Source of the DNA: Frankiales bacterium | GTDB taxonomy: Bacteria > Actinomycetota > Actinomycetes > Mycobacteriales > SCTD01 | Length of the DNA stretch: 7,171 nucleotides | Direction: 5' to 3' | Assembly: GCA_025965755.1 (NCBI GenBank) | Contig: JAOPWI010000062.1 | Coordinates: forward strand, 1-7,171 | In this document: positions 1 to 4,326 of the stretch, in pieces | How the letters are laid out: every line of letters starts with the position of its first letter | Position numbering within the stretch: the stretch's first letter is position 1 | Notes under the pieces: model-generated | Database searches by the model: none | What the model was told of the DNA's origin: nothing | The model's input: the letters and a program-made list of their open reading frames with translations, nothing else | Made by a program: the position numbers and the translations under genes

Positions 1-1
1 G

Positions 2-268
2 GAGTTCTGGCTGACGGCGGCGACGGCCGCGACGCCGCTGGTGGCGCTGGCGAGCAACAACGCGCGCACGGCATCCTTCGCCGCGATCGGCAGCGCCGCG
101 GTGGGCATCGTCTACACGGTGAGCCGCTCCCAGGCCAAGCTCGCCGCCCTGAGCGCGGGCGCGGGCGACGGGACGCTCCCGGACACCCGGCGTGCGAGCG
201 TCCTGGACGACGCCTCGGGCACCCTCACCCGCTTCCAGGCGCTGCGGCAGTGGCGGTCGCCCCGGTAG
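2..268 (+). CDS. 3' end of an unrecognised protein with a hydrophobic segment (5' truncated)
   Basis: The reading frame is open from the window edge (first full codon at position 2) to a TAG at 266-268, giving 88 residues of the C-terminus. Nearly all third positions are G or C, which supports real coding in this frame. The visible part starts EFWLTAATAATPLVALASNN and contains an Ala/Gly-rich hydrophobic stretch (about residues 26-40, SFAAIGSAAVGIVYTV) that could be a membrane helix. A more polar tail with several Arg follows and ends QWRSPR. The true start lies outside the window; an internal GTG at 41 is only an in-frame valine. I do not recognise the family and assign no function. A 7-bp hairpin begins two bases after the stop, and the next gene appears to have its own promoter, so this is probably the last gene of its transcript. 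Confidence 0.7.
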   Translation, partial: EFWLTAATAATPLVALASNNARTASFAAIGSAAVGIVYTVSRSQAKLAALSAGAGDGTLPDTRRASVLDDASGTLTRFQALRQWRSPR

Positions 269-270
269 CT

Positions 271-287
271 GCCGGCGACCCGCCGGC
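271..287 (+). terminator. Stem-loop just after the stop of the first gene
   Basis: GCCGGCG (271-277) and CGCCGGC (281-287) form a perfect 7-bp stem with the 3-base loop ACC, starting two bases after the TAG. There is no U-tract, as is common for actinobacterial terminator-like hairpins. It could stop or stabilise the 3' end of the upstream transcript. Function is inferred from position only. Confidence 0.45.
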
Positions 288-295
288 GCCCCCGG

Positions 296-308
296 CAGAC
301 TGGCCCGG
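296..308 (+). promoter_or_regulatory. Candidate -10 element for leaderless transcription of arfB
   Basis: The hexamer CAGACT (296-301) fits the relaxed actinobacterial -10 pattern at its second and last positions (NANNNT). It lies exactly six bases before the GTG at 308, so transcription would start at the first base of the start codon. No Shine-Dalgarno sequence precedes the GTG, which agrees with a leaderless mRNA. No convincing -35 is seen. The same geometry recurs before the AAA+ gene at 4326. Confidence 0.4.
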
Positions 309-736
309 TGCCCGGACCGCTGCAGGTGACCTCGCGCCTCGTGCTCCCCGAGTCCGAGCTGTCCTGGCGCTTCTCCCGGTCCTCCGGGCCCGGCGGCCAG
401 TCGGTGAACACCACCGACAGCCGGGCCGAGCTGTCGTTCGACGTGGAGCGGTCCCCCAGCCTGGACGAGCACCAGCGGGCCCGGCTGCTCGAGCGGCTTG
501 CCGGCCGGCTCGTGCACGGGATCGTGACGATCGCGGCGCAGGAGGAGCGCAGCCAGCTGCAGAACCGGGAAGCGGCCGAGCGACGGCTGGCCCAGCTGCT
601 GCGCGAGGGCCTCGCCCCGCCGCCCCCGACGCGCCGCCCGACCCGGCCCACCCGAGGCTCCAAGGAGCGCCGGCTGGCCGGCAAGAAGCTGCGGTCGGCG
701 GTCAAGCGCAACCGGCGCAGCGCCGGTGACGACTGA
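308..736 (+). CDS. arfB: ArfB-type peptidyl-tRNA hydrolase (ribosome rescue, YaeJ/ICT1 family)
   Basis: This 142-residue protein belongs to the small class I release-factor-like family that hydrolyses peptidyl-tRNA on ribosomes stalled without a stop codon. The catalytic GGQ lies at residues 29-31 within SSGPGGQSVNTTDS, the family signature; the Gln side chain positions the attack on the ester bond. The N-terminal domain (about 1-100) lacks the codon-recognition region of true release factors. A Pro/Arg linker (about 101-112, with four Pro in a row) leads to a basic tail, GSKERRLAGKKLRSAVKRNR. In ArfB such a tail enters the empty mRNA channel. Length matches the family (about 130-145 residues). 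The GTG at 308 is chosen because it sits six bases after a -10-like element and gives a normal N-terminus (residues GPLQVTSRLVLPESEL); no ribosome binding site is visible. It is separate from the preceding gene and convergent with the membrane-protein/mca unit. In-frame extension upstream is not needed. Confidence 0.93.
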   Translation: MPGPLQVTSRLVLPESELSWRFSRSSGPGGQSVNTTDSRAELSFDVERSPSLDEHQRARLLERLAGRLVHGIVTIAAQEERSQLQNREAAERRLAQLLREGLAPPPPTRRPTRPTRGSKERRLAGKKLRSAVKRNRRSAGDD

Positions 737-740
737 CGCT

Positions 741-782
741 GGGCGCGCTCGCGGGCACCGTCACCCGGTCGCCGGCGCGCTC
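741..782. terminator. Imperfect hairpin between convergent arfB and the small membrane-protein gene
   Basis: The two copies of GGCGCGCTC at 742-750 and 774-782 share a self-complementary GCGCGC core (743-748 and 775-780), so they can pair with each other. Pairing continues outward with G741-C782 and inward, after a T-G wobble and one mismatch, with GCG (751-753) against CGC (770-772). The hairpin fills nearly all the gap between the stops at 736 and 786, a natural place for a bidirectional terminator. There is no U-tract, and the energy was not computed. Confidence 0.4.
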
Positions 783-785
783 TGG

Positions 786-1028
786 CTAGGGCTCGGCGGG
801 CGGCGTCGGGGTGGCGGCCGGCGTCGAGGTCGGGGTCGAGGCCGGGGTGGGGGCCGGCGGCTCCTCGAACGACGGGGGCAGCCGGCGCAGGCGGCCGCTC
901 ATGTTGCGGATCAGCGCGATCGTGGCGAGGAACAGCAGGACGATGATGAGCAGCGGCAGAGGGCCGGCGGAGCCGCCCTCGTCCGTGGTCACCGAGGCCA
1001 AGCTGGCCGGGAACAGCAGCGGGCTCAT
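786..1028 (-). CDS. Small single-pass membrane protein coupled to mca, Thr/Pro-rich tail
   Basis: This is an 80-residue protein. A short polar N-terminus (1-22) is followed by one strongly hydrophobic helix (about 23-40, PLPLLIIVLLFLATIALI), then a basic stretch, RNMSGRLRRLPPSFEEPP, and a Thr/Pro/Ala tail from about residue 57 to the end. Positive charge after the helix suggests the tail is cytoplasmic. The ATG at 1028 overlaps the mca TGA as ATGA and is preceded by AGGAGGT at 1041-1035, a near-perfect Shine-Dalgarno sequence lying inside mca, so this start is well supported. It ends at a TAG at 788-786. Small membrane proteins next to mca are also known in mycobacteria (Rv1081c lies between greA and mca), but I see no similarity that gives a function. 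A role linked to mca, such as membrane placement, is inference from the overlap. Confidence 0.8.
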   Translation of the reverse strand: MSPLLFPASLASVTTDEGGSAGPLPLLIIVLLFLATIALIRNMSGRLRRLPPSFEEPPAPTPASTPTSTPAATPTPPAEP

Positions 1029-1915
1029 GCGGACACCTCCTGGCGAACGCCGGCGAACAGGTCGTCCTCCGGCAGGTCTGTGTCGACCAGCGAGCGGGCC
1101 AGCTGGAAGTCCTCCGTCGGCCACACCTCCTGCTGCAGGTCGATGGGGCAGGTGAACCAGCGGCCGTTGGGGTCGACCTGCGTCGCGTGGGCGATGAGCG
1201 CCTGGTCGCGGGTGGCGAACCACTCGGAGCACGGCACCCGGGTCGTCAGGCGGCCCCGGTCCTCGGGCTTGTCCTCCCACCTGTCGAGCCACTCGGCGTA
1301 CGGCGACTCGATCCCGCGGGCCAGCATCGCCTCGTGCAGGGCGACCAGCCGGTCCTTGTGGAAGGTGAGGTTGTAGTAGAGCTTGAGCGGCTGCCAGGGC
1401 TCGCCGGCGTCGGGAAAGCGCTCCGGGTCGCCGGCCGCCTCGAAGGCCGCGACCGCGATCTCGTGGCAACGGATGTGGTCCGGGTGCGGGTAGCCGCCGT
1501 TCTCGTCGTACGTCGTCATGACGTGCGGCCGCTCGCGCCGCACCACCTCGACCAGCGCCCGGGTGTGCTCCTCGGGGTCGCCGACCGCGAAGCAGCCCTC
1601 CGGCAACGGCGGCAGCGGGTCCCCCTCGGGCAGGCCGCTGTCGACCCAGCCCATGAACAGCTGCCGCACGCCGAGAATCTGGCGGGCCTTGTCCATCTCG
1701 AGCCGGCGCACCTCGGTGATGTTGTTGGCGATCTCCGGCCGGTCCATCGCAGGGTTGAGCACCGAGCCTCGGGAACCGTCGGTCAGCGTCACGACGAGCA
1801 CGTCGACGCCCTCGTGGACGTAACGAGCCATCGTCGCCGCGCCCTTGCTCGACTCGTCGTCGGGGTGCGCGTGGACGCACATCAGCCGGAGCTGACCCTG
1901 ATCGGACTGCGGCAC
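1025..1915 (-). CDS. mca: Mycothiol S-conjugate amidase
   Basis: This 296-residue zinc amidase of the LmbE/MshB deacetylase family cleaves mycothiol S-conjugates of toxins and alkylating agents. The products are a mercapturic acid for export and GlcN-Ins for recycling into mycothiol. The first metal-site motif AHPDDE is at residues 16-21; by analogy with MshB, His17 and Asp20 bind Zn and Asp19 is the catalytic base. The second site, YDENGGYPHPDHIRCHE, is at 135-151, with His146 the expected third ligand and His143 a catalytic histidine. The YDENGGYPHPDH form and the C-terminal extension with WFTCPIDLQQEVWPTEDFQLARS are typical of Mca rather than the deacetylase MshB. Length matches the mycobacterial enzyme (about 290). 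The GTG at 1915 is chosen because AGGGAGG (1926-1920) precedes it by four bases and it opens just before the conserved LRLMCVHAHPDDE. It is divergent from DUF4307 and overlaps the downstream small membrane gene by ATGA. The activity implies that the host makes mycothiol. Confidence 0.95.
   Translation of the reverse strand: MPQSDQGQLRLMCVHAHPDDESSKGAATMARYVHEGVDVLVVTLTDGSRGSVLNPAMDRPEIANNITEVRRLEMDKARQILGVRQLFMGWVDSGLPEGDPLPPLPEGCFAVGDPEEHTRALVEVVRRERPHVMTTYDENGGYPHPDHIRCHEIAVAAFEAAGDPERFPDAGEPWQPLKLYYNLTFHKDRLVALHEAMLARGIESPYAEWLDRWEDKPEDRGRLTTRVPCSEWFATRDQALIAHATQVDPNGRWFTCPIDLQQEVWPTEDFQLARSLVDTDLPEDDLFAGVRQEVSA
1035..1041 (-). promoter_or_regulatory. Strong Shine-Dalgarno for the small membrane protein, inside mca
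   Basis: Read on the minus strand the sequence is AGGAGGT, followed by six bases and the ATG at 1028. It is the strongest ribosome binding site in the window. It lies within the last codons of mca, so translation of the small protein can be both coupled to mca and initiated directly. It decides the start codon of the 786-1028 gene. Confidence 0.7.
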
Positions 1916-1987
1916 GCTGCCTCCCTGGAGCACTGCTGTAACGATGGTCCCAGAACAGCCAACACCCCGCCCCGCTCCAGGAGTCCC
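1916..1987. promoter_or_regulatory. Divergent promoter region between mca and the DUF4307 gene
   Basis: These 72 bases must hold promoters for both strands and include a locally less GC-rich patch at 1931-1962. For the plus strand, TGT followed by AACGAT (1937-1945) resembles an extended -10 and would give a leader of roughly 35 bases ending in AGGAG (1979-1983), four bases before the GTG at 1988. On the minus strand CATCGT (1946-1941) is a weak -10 candidate. A short inverted repeat, GCTGT (1935-1939) and ACAGC (1955-1959), brackets these elements and could be an operator or chance. The mca ribosome binding site, AGGGAGG on the minus strand, is at 1926-1920. Confidence 0.4.
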
Positions 1988-2362
1988 GTGCGCCTGTCCG
2001 AGAACCGCTCGCAGCTGGTCCTGACGGTGGTCGGTGCCCTCGTCGGCCTGGCCTTCGCCATCGCGCTGTTCGTCCAGTACGGCCCCGGAACCGACGTCGC
2101 GGCCCAGGTCCGCAGCTACGAGGTGCTGTCCGACACCTCCGTACGGGTGGACGTCGAGGTGGCCCGGGACCCGGGCACCAAGGCCTGGTGCGTGCTGCGC
2201 GCCCGCGACCGCGAGGGCGCCGAGGTGGGCCGCCGGCAGGTCGACGTGCCGGTGTCGGGCGACCGCAGCACGGTGCTGTCGGTCGCGGTCACCACGACCG
2301 GCCGGGCCAACACCGGCGAGCTCGTCGGCTGCGAGGCCGGCTCCGCGCCGCAGCGCGGCTGA
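1988..2362 (+). CDS. DUF4307 family membrane-anchored protein
   Basis: This is a 124-residue actinobacterial protein of unknown function. One hydrophobic helix at about residues 10-29 (LVLTVVGALVGLAFAIALFV) follows a short N-terminus with two Arg, so it is probably a signal anchor with the rest outside the membrane. The remainder is a small beta-rich domain with VRSYEVLSDTSVRVDVEV, an AWCVLRARDREGAEVGRRQV segment, and a final VGCE. Cys68 and Cys115 match the paired cysteines I remember as characteristic of DUF4307, and outside the membrane they could form a disulfide. The start GTG at 1988 has AGGAG four bases upstream. It is divergent from mca, as Rv1083 neighbours mca in Mycobacterium tuberculosis, which suggests a conserved but unexplained link to mycothiol metabolism or the cell envelope. 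Domain assignment is from recalled family features, not a search. Confidence 0.85.
   Translation: MRLSENRSQLVLTVVGALVGLAFAIALFVQYGPGTDVAAQVRSYEVLSDTSVRVDVEVARDPGTKAWCVLRARDREGAEVGRRQVDVPVSGDRSTVLSVAVTTTGRANTGELVGCEAGSAPQRG
2343..2358 (+). terminator. Stem-loop overlapping the last codons of the DUF4307 gene
   Basis: CCGCGC (2343-2348) and GCGCGG (2353-2358) form a perfect 6-bp stem with a 4-base loop, ending just before the TGA at 2360. It could act as a weak terminator before the greA promoter, but it lies in coding sequence and such hairpins are common at this GC content. Confidence 0.25.
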
Positions 2363-2374
2363 CCGGGACTCGCC

Positions 2375-2380
2375 TAGCAT
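2375..2380 (+). promoter_or_regulatory. Candidate -10 element of the greA promoter
   Basis: TAGCAT fits the TANNNT pattern. Six bases later comes an A at 2387, a likely transcription start, giving a leader of about 46 bases with GAGGAG (2418-2423) nine bases before the GTG at 2433. No good -35 box is visible at the usual spacing. It lies in the 70-base gap after the DUF4307 gene, so greA can be expressed independently. Confidence 0.45.
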
Positions 2381-2432
2381 CGTGTGACCGTCATCGCACG
2401 ACGTTCCGACCCGCACCGAGGAGTTCACCGCT

Positions 2433-2942
2433 GTGACCGAGACGAGGACCGCCAGCGGGCACGCGACCACCTGGCTCACCCACGAGGCGCACCAGCGACT
2501 GACGGCGACCCTCGACCGGCTCCAGGGCGCGACCCGCGCGGAGATCGTCGCCAAGATCGAGGCGGCCCGCGAGGAGGGTGACCTCAAGGAGAACGGCGGC
2601 TACCACGCCGCCAAGGAGGAGCAGGGCAAGCTCGAGGCCCGCATCCGCCAGCTGACCCAGCTCCTGCGTGACGTCCGGGTCGCGACCGTTCCGGCCGGCG
2701 ACGTCATCGAGGAGGGCTGCGTGGTCAGCGTCGACTACGGCGACGGTGACGTGGAGCGGTTCCTGTTCGCCAACCGGGAGAACGCCACCGACGAGGGCGG
2801 CAAGATCGGCGACCTGGACGTCTACTCCCCCGAGTCGCCCATCGGCCAGGCGCTGGCCGGCCACGCGACCGGCGACACCATCACCTTCGGTCCCCGCGCC
2901 ATCAGCGTGAAGGTCGTCGCCGTGGAGCCGTACTCGGCCTAG
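2433..2942 (+). CDS. greA: Transcription elongation factor GreA
   Basis: This is a 169-residue transcript-cleavage factor. It enters the secondary channel of RNA polymerase and activates cleavage of backtracked RNA, rescuing arrested complexes. The N-terminal coiled coil (about 14-90) has the invariant tip EEGDLKENGGYHAAKEEQG; Asp50 and Glu53 are the acidic residues that hold the catalytic Mg ion. The C-terminal FKBP-like domain (about 91-169) contains VVSVDYGDGD, the signature-like KIGDLDVYSPESPIGQAL segment and the terminal VVAVEPYSA. The N-terminal TWLTHEAHQRL opening matches the actinobacterial form (TWLTQESHDRL in mycobacteria, from memory). Length is slightly above the usual 158-165 because of about ten extra residues at the N-terminus. 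The GTG at 2433 is supported by GAGGAG nine bases upstream. It is followed by two stem-loops and is convergent with the threonine ammonia-lyase gene. Confidence 0.97.
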   Translation: MTETRTASGHATTWLTHEAHQRLTATLDRLQGATRAEIVAKIEAAREEGDLKENGGYHAAKEEQGKLEARIRQLTQLLRDVRVATVPAGDVIEEGCVVSVDYGDGDVERFLFANRENATDEGGKIGDLDVYSPESPIGQALAGHATGDTITFGPRAISVKVVAVEPYSA

Positions 2943-2947
2943 CCGCC

Positions 2948-2968
2948 GCTGCGGCCCGCGGGCGCAGC
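2948..2968. terminator. First stem-loop after greA
   Basis: GCTGCG (2948-2953) pairs perfectly with CGCAGC (2963-2968). Inside it, after a G-G mismatch, CC (2955-2956) can pair with GG (2960-2961). It starts six bases after the greA stop and, being symmetrical, can fold in either transcript of the convergent pair. There is no U-tract. Confidence 0.45.
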
Positions 2969-2975
2969 CAGCGCA

Positions 2976-2992
2976 CCGGCGGCCACCGCCGG
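2976..2992. terminator. Second stem-loop, between greA and the threonine ammonia-lyase gene
   Basis: CCGGCGG (2976-2982) and CCGCCGG (2986-2992) form a perfect 7-bp stem with a 3-base loop, CCA. It lies seven bases downstream of the stop of the minus-strand gene (stop at 3001-2999) and 34 bases beyond greA. With the preceding stem-loop it makes a plausible bidirectional terminator. Confidence 0.5.
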
Positions 2993-2998
2993 GACGCC

Positions 2999-4222
2999 TC
3001 AGGCGGGCGTGACCGTGTAGGACGCGGCCCGCAGCAGCCCGGCGACCGCCTCGCTGTGCTCGCGGCCGCGGGTCTCGAGCTGCAGGTGCACCTCGACCTC
3101 GTCCAGGTGCAAGGTCCGCTCCGTGCGCGAGTGCTCGACCTCGAGCACGTTCGCGGAGGCGTCGGCGAGCACGTGCAGCAGCCGGGCCAGCTCGCCCGGC
3201 CGGTCCGGAATGCGCACCCGCAGCTGCAGATAGCGCCCGGCCGCGAGCAGGCCGTGGTGGATGACCTTGCCGAGCAGCAGCGGGTCGATGTTGCCGCCGG
3301 ACAGCACCGCGACGACCGGCGGGCGGAAGGCCGCGGGATCCGCCATGAGGGCGGCCACGGCGGCCGCGCCGGCCGGCTCGACCACCATCTTGGCGCGCTC
3401 CAGGCACAGCAGCAGCGCCCGCGACAGCGCGTCCTCGTCGACGGTGACGACCCGGTCGACCAGCTCGCGGACGTGGCGCAGCGTGTGCTCGCCCGGCCTG
3501 CCGACCGCGATGCCGTCCGCGATGGTCGCCATGCTCGCGAGCGGTACGGGGCGCCCGGCCCGCAGCGAGGCCGGGAACGCCGCCGCGGCCCCGGCCTGGA
3601 CCGCGACGACCTCGACGTCGGGCCGCAGCGCCTTGACGGCCACCGCGATGCCGGACACCAGCCCGCCGCCGCCGGTGCAGACGACGACCGTGCGCACGTC
3701 GGGGCACTGCTCGAGCAGCTCCAGCCCGACGGTCCCCTGGCCGGCGATGACGTCCGGGTGGTCGAAGGGGTGCACCAGCACCGCGCCGGTGCGCTCGGCG
3801 AACTCCAGCGCGTGCAGCAGCGCCTCGTCGACGGTGGCGCCGGCCAGCTCGACGTGCGCCCCGTACGCCGTCGTCGCGGCGATCTTGGGCAGTGGCGCGG
3901 CCTGCGGCATGAAGACGGTGCTGCGGCAGCCGAGCAGGGAGGCGGCCAGCGCGACGCCCTGGGCGTGGTTGCCGGCGCTGGCCGCCACCACGCCGGGAGC
4001 CCGCTCCTGCGGCGTGAGCCGGGCGATCCGGACGTAGGCGCCGCGGATCTTGAAGGACCCGGTGCGCTGGAGGTTCTCGCACTTGAGCGACACGGGGCCG
4101 CCGACCGCCCGCGACAGCGCCCGGGAGCCCTCCAGCGGGGTGGTGCGGGCGATCCCGGCCAGCAGCTCCCGGGCCGCCCGGACGTCGTCCAGCCCCACCA
4201 GGGGTGCCTCGGTGCGGCTCAC
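2999..4222 (-). CDS. ilvA: Threonine ammonia-lyase, fold-type II PLP enzyme with C-terminal ACT domain
   Basis: This 407-residue enzyme converts threonine to 2-oxobutanoate and ammonia, the entry step to isoleucine or threonine catabolism; related enzymes also act on serine. The PLP lysine is Lys58 in RTGSFKIRGA. SAGNHAQG at 82-89 and the phosphate-binding glycine loop CTGGGGLVSG at 182-191 are both intact. A single ACT domain occupies about residues 330-407, beginning near LQLRVRIPDRPGELARLL. This architecture (one ACT domain, about 400 residues) is that of the shorter threonine dehydratase class. It differs from the E. coli biosynthetic IlvA with two ACT-like domains, so regulation by isoleucine/valine is possible but not certain. 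Start GTG at 4222 is preceded by GGGAGG (4236-4231) at eight bases. It is divergent from the AAA+ operon and convergent with greA. No leader peptide or attenuator was recognised, although a palindrome lies 36 bases upstream of the start. The symbol ilvA follows common actinobacterial usage; tdcB would be the catabolic reading. Confidence 0.93.
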   Translation of the reverse strand: MSRTEAPLVGLDDVRAARELLAGIARTTPLEGSRALSRAVGGPVSLKCENLQRTGSFKIRGAYVRIARLTPQERAPGVVAASAGNHAQGVALAASLLGCRSTVFMPQAAPLPKIAATTAYGAHVELAGATVDEALLHALEFAERTGAVLVHPFDHPDVIAGQGTVGLELLEQCPDVRTVVVCTGGGGLVSGIAVAVKALRPDVEVVAVQAGAAAAFPASLRAGRPVPLASMATIADGIAVGRPGEHTLRHVRELVDRVVTVDEDALSRALLLCLERAKMVVEPAGAAAVAALMADPAAFRPPVVAVLSGGNIDPLLLGKVIHHGLLAAGRYLQLRVRIPDRPGELARLLHVLADASANVLEVEHSRTERTLHLDEVEVHLQLETRGREHSEAVAGLLRAASYTVTPA

Positions 4223-4257
4223 CGGCTCAGCCTCCCACCGGCGCCCGCGGGGCTGCC

Positions 4258-4278
4258 GGACGCGCCCGCCGGGCGTCC
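4258..4278. repeat. Inverted repeat in the divergent ilvA / AAA+ promoter region
   Basis: GGACGC (4258-4263) and GCGTCC (4273-4278) are perfect inverted arms separated by nine GC bases, in which two further pairs are possible. It is the clearest dyad in the 103-base gap at 4223-4325 that separates the two divergent start codons. It could be an operator, or a stem-loop in the 5' leader of the minus-strand mRNA, since it ends 36 bases before that start. The rest of the gap holds only the ilvA ribosome binding site and the -10 element at 4314. Confidence 0.4.
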
Positions 4279-4313
4279 TGGCGTTCCGGCTGGCCCGGGG
4301 GCGGGCAGCGCCG

Positions 4314-4326
4314 TACCGTTCGGTCG
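4314..4326 (+). promoter_or_regulatory. Candidate -10 element for leaderless transcription of the AAA+ operon
   Basis: TACCGT (4314-4319) matches TANNNT and is followed by exactly six bases and then the GTG at 4326, so the transcript should begin at the start codon. There is no Shine-Dalgarno sequence upstream. At a 17-base spacing the -35 position reads TGGCCC, a poor match. The geometry is the same as for arfB. Confidence 0.5.

Noticed and set aside
789..860. Possible tandem DNA repeat (GGGGTCG/GGCGTCG-like units)
   Set aside because: It is the coding sequence for the Thr/Pro/Ala-rich tail of the small membrane protein. The units are irregular and explained by codon bias for a low-complexity tail.
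1187..2362. Extension of the DUF4307 protein upstream across mca
   Set aside because: The upstream part is antisense to mca. The GTG at 1988 has AGGAG in front and gives the expected signal-anchor N-terminus.
2382..2387. Minimal start-stop element GTGTGA in the greA leader
   Set aside because: It lies at or before the inferred transcription start (2387), so it would not be translated; most likely chance.
1025..2587. Extension of mca to a 520-residue protein starting near 2587
   Set aside because: The extra N-terminus runs antisense through greA and the DUF4307 gene. The GTG at 1915 has a good ribosome binding site and begins just before the conserved AHPDDE region.
2391..4082. A 563-codon minus-strand frame across greA and ilvA
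   Set aside because: Low-complexity Arg/Ala/Gly translation, out of frame with ilvA and antisense to greA, both of which have intact family motifs.
4050..4325. Start of the AAA+ gene at the in-frame ATG at 4050
   Set aside because: That stretch is antisense to the start of ilvA and translates to unrelated Ser/Arg-rich sequence. The GTG at 4326 fits the promoter geometry and family N-terminus.
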